Origin: CBDBON01 sp965208395
Lineage (GTDB): Bacteria > Chloroflexota > Dehalococcoidia > Lucifugimonadales > CBDBON01
Direction: 5' to 3'
Assembly (NCBI GenBank): GCA_965208395.1
Contig: CBDBON010000003.1
Coordinates: 1,240,001-1,304,000, forward strand
DNA length: 64,000 bases
A model generated the notes under the pieces. That model worked only from the letters and a program-made list of their open reading frames with translations, made no database searches and was not told the DNA's origin. Each line of letters begins with the position of its first letter. Position 1 is the first letter of the stretch. The translations under genes were made by a program, and so were the position numbers. Positions 60,140 to 64,000 of the stretch are shown here, one piece after another.

Positions 60140-62932
60140 GTGACCTCAGGCAGCACATCCTACATGCTCGACCGCGCTCCCTTGCTCATACTGATGGACG
60201 GACACGCGCTCGTGCATCGCGCCTGGCACGCGATCAGGCAGCCGCTCACCGTCCAGGCGACGGGCGAGGAGGTCCGCGCCGTCTACGGCTTCCTCAACTC
60301 CTTTCTCCGCACGCTCTCCGACTGGCAGCCTACCCACTGCGCCATCGCCTTCGATCTGCCCGAGCCGACCTTCCGACACCGGGAGTTCGCCGACTACAAG
60401 GCTCACCGGCCGCCCACTCCCCCCGAGCTGCGCGGCCAGTTTGCGCGCATCCGGCAGCTCGTGGCCGTCTTCGGCATACCCGTCTACGAGATGCCGGGGT
60501 ACGAGGCCGACGACGTCCTCGGAACGCTGAGCCGCCAGGCCGAGCTGAAGGAGATGGAGACGCTGATCCTCACCGGCGACACCGATACGCTCCAGCTCGT
60601 CTCCCCACGGGTGCGCGTGCTGATGAGCGCCAGCACACAGAAGCGCACCATGTACGACGAGGCGGCGGTGATGGAGCGGTACGGCGGACTCCGCCCCGAG
60701 GCGCTCCCCGACGTGAAGGCGCTGCAGGGCGACTCGTCCGACAACATCCCCGGCGTCCCAGGCGTCGGCGGCAAGACCGCCGTCCGCCTCGTGAGCCGGT
60801 ACGGCGGAGTCGAGGGCATCTACGACGGGCTCGATACGATAGCGCAGGCCAGGCTGCGGCAGAATCTGGCCGACAACCGCGACAAAGCCGTCCAGGGCAA
60901 GCGGCTGACGACCATCGTCAGGGACCTGCCGGTCGAGCTCGATCTCGACGCCTGCGAGTTCTGGCGCTACGACCGGACGAAGGTCGTCGATCTGCTCACC
61001 GAGCTGGAGTTCTTCAGCGCCGTCTCGCGCATCCCGCAACCGGATCACGGCAATGGCGCCTCCGGGCCCGCCGAGCCGGACGGGAGCGGGGATGGTCCCG
61101 ATATCCGGTATACGACCGTTGACACCGAGGAGTCTCTGGAGAAGATGGTCTCGGAGCTCGCCTCCGCGAAAGGATTTACCTTCCACGTCGAGGGGTCGTC
61201 GAGGGACCCGATGCGGGCCGAACTGGTCGGCATCGCAGCCGCGACGGAGCCCGGAAGGGCGTGGTACGTCCCGGTCGGGCACGTCGAGGGCCGCCAGCTT
61301 CCTCTGGAGACCGTCCTGGCAAGCCTGCGTCCGCTTCTCGAAAGCGAGACGATAGCCAAGTCCGCGCACAGCGCCAACCACGGCATGACGGCGCTGTCGC
61401 GCTGCGGGGTCCGGGTGCGAAACCTCGGGTTTGACACGATGCTCGCCGCCCACCTGTGCGGCAAGAAGGCGGTCGATCTCAAGGCGCTCGCGCTCGACTA
61501 CTGCGGACACGAGATGCCGCCGGTCACCGACCTGATCGGAACGGGGCGCAAGCAGGTCACGATGGCGCAGGTGGAGATAGGCCGCGCCTCGCGCCACGCC
61601 TGCGAGCAGGCGGACTTCGCGGGCAGATTGCACGGAGTCCTAAGGACGGAGCTCGGAAAGAAGAAGTCGACGGACGTGTTTGAACAGGTCGAGATGCCGC
61701 TCGCGCCCGTGCTCGTTCGCATGCAGCTGAACGGCGTCGCGCTGGACTCCGACCTGCTGGCCGAGATGTCCTCCGAGCTGGCGGAGCGGCTCTCCGCCAT
61801 AGAGACCGGGATGTTCGATATCGTCGGCCACGAGTTCAACCTGAACTCGGGGAGGCAGCTCGGCGAGGTGCTGTTCGACGAGCTCAGGCTGCCCCCGACG
61901 CGGCGGACCAAGACCGGATACTCCACCGCCGCCGACGCCCTGGACGGCCTGAAGCATCTCCTCAACCGCGACGACGCCGGCGACGTCGACCCGCGCGCGC
62001 TGGAGGTGCTCGATCAGATCCTGGAGTACCGGCAGTTCTCGAAGATAAAGTCGACCTACGTCGACGCGCTGCCCGCGCTCGTCAACCCGGCGACCGGACG
62101 GATCCACACGAGCTACAACCAGACCGGATCGGCCACGGGACGCGTGTCGAGCAACGATCCGAACGTGCAGAACATCCCCGTCCGGACCGAGCTGGGGCGC
62201 CGCGTCCGCAGGGCGTTCGTCGCCGGGGGCGCGCCCGGCCGCTGCCTGCTCGCGGCGGACTACTCGCAGATAGAGCTCCGGGTCCTGGCGCACATCTCAC
62301 GGGACGAGGGCCTGATCGACGCCTTCCGCAGGGACGAGGACATCCACGCCGCGACCGCGGCCTCAGTGTACGACGTGCCGATGGACGGCGTCACCGCCGA
62401 GATGCGGCGGATCGCCAAGATCATGAACTTCGGAGTGATCTACGGCCTCAGCGCCTTCGGCATCAGCCGCCAGACCGACCTTGGCGCCGACGAGGGCGCG
62501 GCCTTCATAGAGACCTACTTCGGCAAGTACCCCGGCATCCGCTCCTACGTCGACTCGACGAAGGTCAGTGTCGCCAGGGACGGCTACGTCGAGACGCTGA
62601 TGGGCCGCCGCCGCTATATCCCGGAGATCGCCTCCGGCAACCGGATGGTGAGGGCCTCTGGGGAGCGCATGGCCATCAACATGCCGATTCAGGGAACCGC
62701 CGCCGACATCCTCAAGGTCGCTATGGTGCGCATCCAGGAGCGCCTCGACGATCTGGGCCTCGCCTCGATGATGATCATCCAGGTGCACGACGAGCTGATC
62801 TTCGAGGTGCCGTCGGACGAGATGGACCGGATGAAGGAGATAGTGATGGAGCTCATGCCGTCGGCGATGGCGCTCGCCGTCCCGCTCAACGTGGAGCTGA
62901 AGACGGGCTACACGTGGGGAGACATGGAGTAG
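60140..62932 (+). CDS. polA: DNA polymerase I with inactive proofreading domain
   Basis: A 930-residue Pol I. The 5' nuclease domain (LLILMDGHALVHRAWHAI, YEADDVLGTLSRQ, GDSSDNIPGVPGVGGKTA) and polymerase motifs A (ADYSQIELRVLAHIS), B (RRIAKIMNFGVIYGLSAFG) and C (IQVHDELIFEV) are intact. In the middle domain the exonuclease residues are changed: FDxE becomes FHVE, the exo II Asp is replaced in SANHGMTAL, and the exo III Tyr position is His (RHACEQADF). It should fill gaps and remove primers without proofreading. GTG chosen for the GGAGG five bases before it. Confidence 0.96.
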   Translation: MTSGSTSYMLDRAPLLILMDGHALVHRAWHAIRQPLTVQATGEEVRAVYGFLNSFLRTLSDWQPTHCAIAFDLPEPTFRHREFADYKAHRPPTPPELRGQFARIRQLVAVFGIPVYEMPGYEADDVLGTLSRQAELKEMETLILTGDTDTLQLVSPRVRVLMSASTQKRTMYDEAAVMERYGGLRPEALPDVKALQGDSSDNIPGVPGVGGKTAVRLVSRYGGVEGIYDGLDTIAQARLRQNLADNRDKAVQGKRLTTIVRDLPVELDLDACEFWRYDRTKVVDLLTELEFFSAVSRIPQPDHGNGASGPAEPDGSGDGPDIRYTTVDTEESLEKMVSELASAKGFTFHVEGSSRDPMRAELVGIAAATEPGRAWYVPVGHVEGRQLPLETVLASLRPLLESETIAKSAHSANHGMTALSRCGVRVRNLGFDTMLAAHLCGKKAVDLKALALDYCGHEMPPVTDLIGTGRKQVTMAQVEIGRASRHACEQADFAGRLHGVLRTELGKKKSTDVFEQVEMPLAPVLVRMQLNGVALDSDLLAEMSSELAERLSAIETGMFDIVGHEFNLNSGRQLGEVLFDELRLPPTRRTKTGYSTAADALDGLKHLLNRDDAGDVDPRALEVLDQILEYRQFSKIKSTYVDALPALVNPATGRIHTSYNQTGSATGRVSSNDPNVQNIPVRTELGRRVRRAFVAGGAPGRCLLAADYSQIELRVLAHISRDEGLIDAFRRDEDIHAATAASVYDVPMDGVTAEMRRIAKIMNFGVIYGLSAFGISRQTDLGADEGAAFIETYFGKYPGIRSYVDSTKVSVARDGYVETLMGRRRYIPEIASGNRMVRASGERMAINMPIQGTAADILKVAMVRIQERLDDLGLASMMIIQVHDELIFEVPSDEMDRMKEIVMELMPSAMALAVPLNVELKTGYTWGDME

Positions 62933-62976
62933 AGAGTTACCGTTCAGACTTGGAGGGAGAAGGCGCCCTCAAGTCC

Positions 62977-62998
62977 CTTCCCCGACTCCGCGGGGAAG
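62977..62998. repeat. CTTCCCCG palindromic repeat, copy D
   Basis: CTTCCCCG and CGGGGAAG arms followed by GTTGGGATGGGT; the left flank is GTTCAGACTTGGAGGG, resembling the inverted-repeat words at 13104 and 25063. It lies in a 297-base gap with no gene. Confidence 0.7.
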
Positions 62999-63229
62999 GT
63001 TGGGATGGGTATAGACTAGGGATGTGAGCCTCTTCGCAACCAGACGCCCCCTCAGATCTGAACATCCGCTATAGTCGATCTCGGTTGAAACCGGACTGTT
63101 CGGCTGGTATCCTTGCCGCCCTGAGCGGGCCTACCCATCTGGACGAGTCGAGTAAGATTTCCGACCCGCCCTGGGGCAACCCTCCATGACTACGTCTGCC
63201 GCACACACGATAGCTGAGAGGAGCACGAT

Positions 63230-64000
63230 ATGACGGACGAAAAGAGGGAGCAGGAGGAGGTCAGCGAGGCCCAGATCGCCGTCCACTGGCGAGAGGAGGA
63301 GATGATCCGCCCGGGGACGGCGTTCATCGCCCAGGCCAATATGGCGGATCCCACCGCGCCCGAACGGTTCGGGCTCGACAACTTCCCGGAGTGCTTCCGC
63401 GAGTACGCCGACCTGCTGACGTGGGACAGGTACTGGCATACGACCCTGGACACGTCGAATCCTCCGTTCTGGAAGTGGTTCGTCGGAGGTCGTCTCAACG
63501 TGTCGTACAACTGCGTGGATCGGCATCTGGAGGAGTATCGTAACAAGGCCGCCCTGATCTGGGTGTCGGAGCGGGAGGATGAGGCCGACCAGGTCATAAC
63601 CTACCAGGAGTTGTACGTCCGTGTTAACGAGTTCGCCTCGCTGCTGCGGGATTGGGCGGGAGTGAAGACGGGGGATCGGGTCACCTTCCACATGCCGATG
63701 ACGCCGGAGTTGCCGGTGGCGATGCTGGCGTGCGCGAGGCTTGGAGCAATTCACTCTCAGGTGTTCGGCGGCTTCAGCGGAGCGGCCTGCGGCGACAGGA
63801 TCGTCGACTCAGGGAGCCGCATTCTCATCACGATGGACGCCTACTGGCGGGGAGGCCAGCTGCTCGATCACAAGATAAAGGCTGACGAGGCGGTCGAACA
63901 GGCTGCGAAGGGCGGCGTCGAGGTCGACAAGGTCCTCGTGTGGAGGAGATACCCGGGGAAATACTCGTCCGAGACGCCGATGGTCGACGGGCGGGACTAC
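63230..64000 (+). CDS. acs: Acetyl-CoA synthetase, N-terminal part (runs off right edge)
   Basis: The 257 visible residues are the start of an AMP-forming acetyl/propionyl-CoA synthetase: FPECFREYADLLTWDRYW, PPFWKWFVGGRLNVSYNCVDRHLEEYRNKAALIW, ITYQELYVRVNEFASLL and FHMPMTPELPVAMLACARLGAIHSQVFGGFSGAACGDRI. The ATP/CoA-binding core and C-terminal lid lie beyond the window. GAGAGGAGCACG supports the ATG. With Por and thiolases it fits a metabolism centred on acetyl-CoA. Confidence 0.93.
   Translation, partial: MTDEKREQEEVSEAQIAVHWREEEMIRPGTAFIAQANMADPTAPERFGLDNFPECFREYADLLTWDRYWHTTLDTSNPPFWKWFVGGRLNVSYNCVDRHLEEYRNKAALIWVSEREDEADQVITYQELYVRVNEFASLLRDWAGVKTGDRVTFHMPMTPELPVAMLACARLGAIHSQVFGGFSGAACGDRIVDSGSRILITMDAYWRGGQLLDHKIKADEAVEQAAKGGVEVDKVLVWRRYPGKYSSETPMVDGRDY

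Overview
The window is a GC-rich bacterial chromosome segment, and the gene content points to the phylum Chloroflexota (Dehalococcoidia/SAR202-like). That placement is an inference from the mix of families: NurA-HerA, a DUF3179 lipoprotein, DUF2203, DUF971, a HemQ-type chlorite-dismutase-family protein, a thiolase-like/DUF35 pair, a ferredoxin-dependent 2-oxoacid oxidoreductase and secreted cadherin-like proteins. There is no rRNA, no tRNA I can recognise, no CRISPR array and no intact transposon.

Layout. 1-2.8 kb: the start of a large secreted cadherin-repeat protein (minus strand, running off the left edge) and a decayed methyltransferase. 2.85-5.4 kb: a one-polypeptide two-component system (GAF-PAS-histidine kinase-receiver-winged helix) behind a promoter that recurs, with identical spacing, at 6.3 kb. 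5.4-8.7 kb: leucine dehydrogenase embedded in relic genes. 8.7-16.2 kb: alpha/beta hydrolase, amino-acid-binding lipoprotein, peroxiredoxin, UMF1-type transporter, PH-domain protein, a PIN toxin-antitoxin pair, and a thiolase beside a broken partial copy of itself and a truncated DNA methylase. 16.2-22.2 kb: selB followed by a compact DNA-end-processing cluster (unknown gene, nurA, HAS-barrel protein, herA). 22-36.4 kb: catabolic and accessory genes (M19 dipeptidase family, FDH-type formyltransferase, FAD oxidoreductase, thiolase-like/DUF35, methyltransferases, HigBA, argH-like, TPP enzyme). 36.4-45 kb: a metF-like gene behind a helically phased repeat array, tandem desulforedoxin-like miniproteins, lipA, RumA-type methyltransferase, maf-tat genes, hemQ, DUF3179. 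45-50 kb: class III aminotransferase and a three-gene 2-oxoacid:ferredoxin oxidoreductase. 50-51.5 kb: a phosphofructokinase with PPi-type residues. 51.5-59.7 kb: a SAM-I riboswitch with terminator ahead of a methyl-cycle operon (MTA phosphorylase, rhodanese, PfkB kinase, ahcY, thioesterase, metK, hexose phosphomutase, MFS exporter). 60-64 kb: polA and the start of acetyl-CoA synthetase.

How the genes fit together. The riboswitch operon covers most of the SAM cycle: MetK makes SAM, AhcY removes S-adenosylhomocysteine, the PfkB kinase probably takes the adenosine, and MTA phosphorylase salvages methylthioadenosine. Many other genes here depend on folate or SAM (metF-like, FDH-type formyltransferase, lipA, several methyltransferases). 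The Por complex, the thiolases and acetyl-CoA synthetase centre on acetyl-CoA. The most unusual signals are regulatory: a promoter duplicated with exact spacing, a phased array of CTGTCCC-like boxes in both orientations, a SAM-I terminator that overlaps the best translation start, and a HigBA promoter predicted to give a leaderless message. Several short palindromic repeat families sit in the intergenic gaps.
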